Shown one piece after another: positions 63,452 through 64,000 of a DNA stretch of 64,000 nt. Within the stretch, counting starts at the first letter, position 1; each line of letters begins with the position of its first letter. Below the pieces are notes generated by a model, which saw nothing but the letters and a program-made list of their open reading frames with translations, made no database searches and was not told the DNA's origin. Made by a program: the position numbers and the translations under genes. The stretch is from NCBI GenBank assembly GCA_000434015.1, contig HF999523.1, positions 169,400-233,399 of the forward strand, read 5' to 3'. Origin of the DNA: Clostridium sp. CAG:571. Its GTDB lineage: Bacteria > Bacillota > Clostridia > TANB77 > CAG-508.

Positions 63452-64000
63452 ATGAGAGAAATTATAATTGATAATACAGATGAAAAAAGTATAATAACTT
63501 TAGTAGAAAACTCTATTGTTACAGAAAAGTATGAAGAAGATTTTAATAAAAAAAGAATAGAAGGAAATATTTATTTAGGAAAAATACAAAGAGTACTTCC
63601 TGGACTACAAGCTGTTTTTGTAGATATAGGAAATAACAGAAATGCTTTTTTACATATAAAAGATATTGTACCTAAGGTTAGCAATGAAACTGGAAATAAA
63701 AATAAGAATTTTGAGGACATAGATATAAAAGAATACGTAAAAGTAGGAATGCCTGTTATAGTACAAGTAAAAAAAGATCAAATAATGCAAAAAGGACCAA
63801 GAGTGTCTACACATATTAATATGCCTGGAAGATTTGTTGTTATAATGCCAGGAACTAAATTTATAACAGTATCACAAAAAGTAGAAAATAAAGAAGAAAT
63901 AAATAGATTAAAAGAGATTGTAAAGAAAAATTTAAATAAAGATTTAGGCATAATAATTAGAACTTCAGCTATAGGAAAAAATGAAAAAGAAATAAAAGAG
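63452..64000 (+). CDS. rng: Ribonuclease E/G, N-terminal part
   Basis: The frame is open to the end of the window, so only the first 183 residues are seen. REIIIDNTDEKSIITLVENSIV and NIYLGKIQRVLPGLQAVFVDIG, which opens the S1 domain of the RNase G/E family, followed by NAFLHIKDIVP and VIVQVKKDQIMQKGPRVST, identify the protein. Its RNase H-like catalytic part lies beyond the window. ATG 63452 is 12 bases from GAGGAGA. Confidence 0.9.
   Translation, partial: MREIIIDNTDEKSIITLVENSIVTEKYEEDFNKKRIEGNIYLGKIQRVLPGLQAVFVDIGNNRNAFLHIKDIVPKVSNETGNKNKNFEDIDIKEYVKVGMPVIVQVKKDQIMQKGPRVSTHINMPGRFVVIMPGTKFITVSQKVENKEEINRLKEIVKKNLNKDLGIIIRTSAIGKNEKEIKE

Noticed and set aside
1..64000. tRNA, rRNA, insertion sequences and prophage
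   Set aside because: Looked for tRNA-like TTCGA arms, CCA ends, transposase motifs and phage structural genes on both strands and saw none.

Overview
The window is a very AT-rich stretch of an endospore-forming Clostridia-like Firmicute, probably from an uncultured lineage. Evidence for this is the strong base skew, clostridial gene order (yqfC-yqfD-ybeY-dgkA-era-yqzL-recO; yaaL-bofA), sporulation genes (dpaA, bofA, yqfC, yqfD, a PdaA-like deacetylase), two T-box leaders, a glmS ribozyme and an Agr-type peptide quorum-sensing locus. I found no tRNA, rRNA, CRISPR array, insertion sequence or prophage.

The most striking thing is a recoding signal. Seven genes in the window (a TPR protein, gltX, a DUF1653 gene, glmS, a PdaA-like deacetylase, recO and a glycosyltransferase) look broken by a +1 frameshift, and glmS is hit twice. 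All eight breaks are the same event: one extra C directly before a glycine codon GGN, so that the zero-frame codon is CGG. Skipping that C restores a full-length, family-like protein with glycine at the expected place. Reading every native gene on both strands, I found no CGG used as ordinary arginine; CGA, CGC, CGT and AGA are used normally. The only in-frame arginine-like CGG codons (three) are in one compositionally foreign HTH-PIN gene at 34.0-35.0 kb. The simplest reading is that CGG has no normal arginine decoding here and acts as a +1 frameshift (or quadruplet CGGN = Gly) signal, tolerated even in essential genes.

Layout. 0-4.4 kb: greA end, deoD, pyrG behind an attenuator-like hairpin, hslO. 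4.5-7 kb: a foreign-looking small gene and T-box-controlled aspS. 7.1-11.9 kb: an orphan AgrC-like kinase, a 683-residue unknown protein and a coiled-coil partner. 11.6-19.4 kb: birA, then a fatty-acid/acetyl-CoA carboxylase cluster (fabD-fabG-accB-fabZ-accC-accD-accA) lacking acpP, fabF, fabH and an enoyl reductase. 19.6-28.7 kb: ppa, TPR protein, dpaA, uppP, a ROK kinase, rnj, gltX, a DUF951 gene. 28.9-31.4 kb (minus): a T-box-serS-engB unit with a DUF1653 gene inside. 31.5-38.5 kb: an ART-like protein, HD hydrolase, guanine deaminase, HTH-PIN protein, patatin lipase, CaCA antiporter, yaaL, bofA. 38.5-44.8 kb: glmS with ribozyme, uvrC, a methyltransferase, an RluD-type pseudouridine synthase. 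45-48 kb: agrBD facing agrAC. 48.2-49.9 kb: pyrK-pyrD. 50-64 kb: PdaA-like deacetylase, yqfC/D and the ybeY-dgkA-yerB-era-yqzL-recO block, ywlC, two glycosyltransferases, GNAT, pth and the start of RNase E/G.

Four single-gene units (4.5, 8.8, 34.0 and 38.2 kb) have own promoters or terminators and less AT-biased codon choice than their surroundings, suggesting acquired cassettes. Coordinates of starts were chosen by ribosome-binding-site spacing; family names rest on motif recognition only, with no database search.
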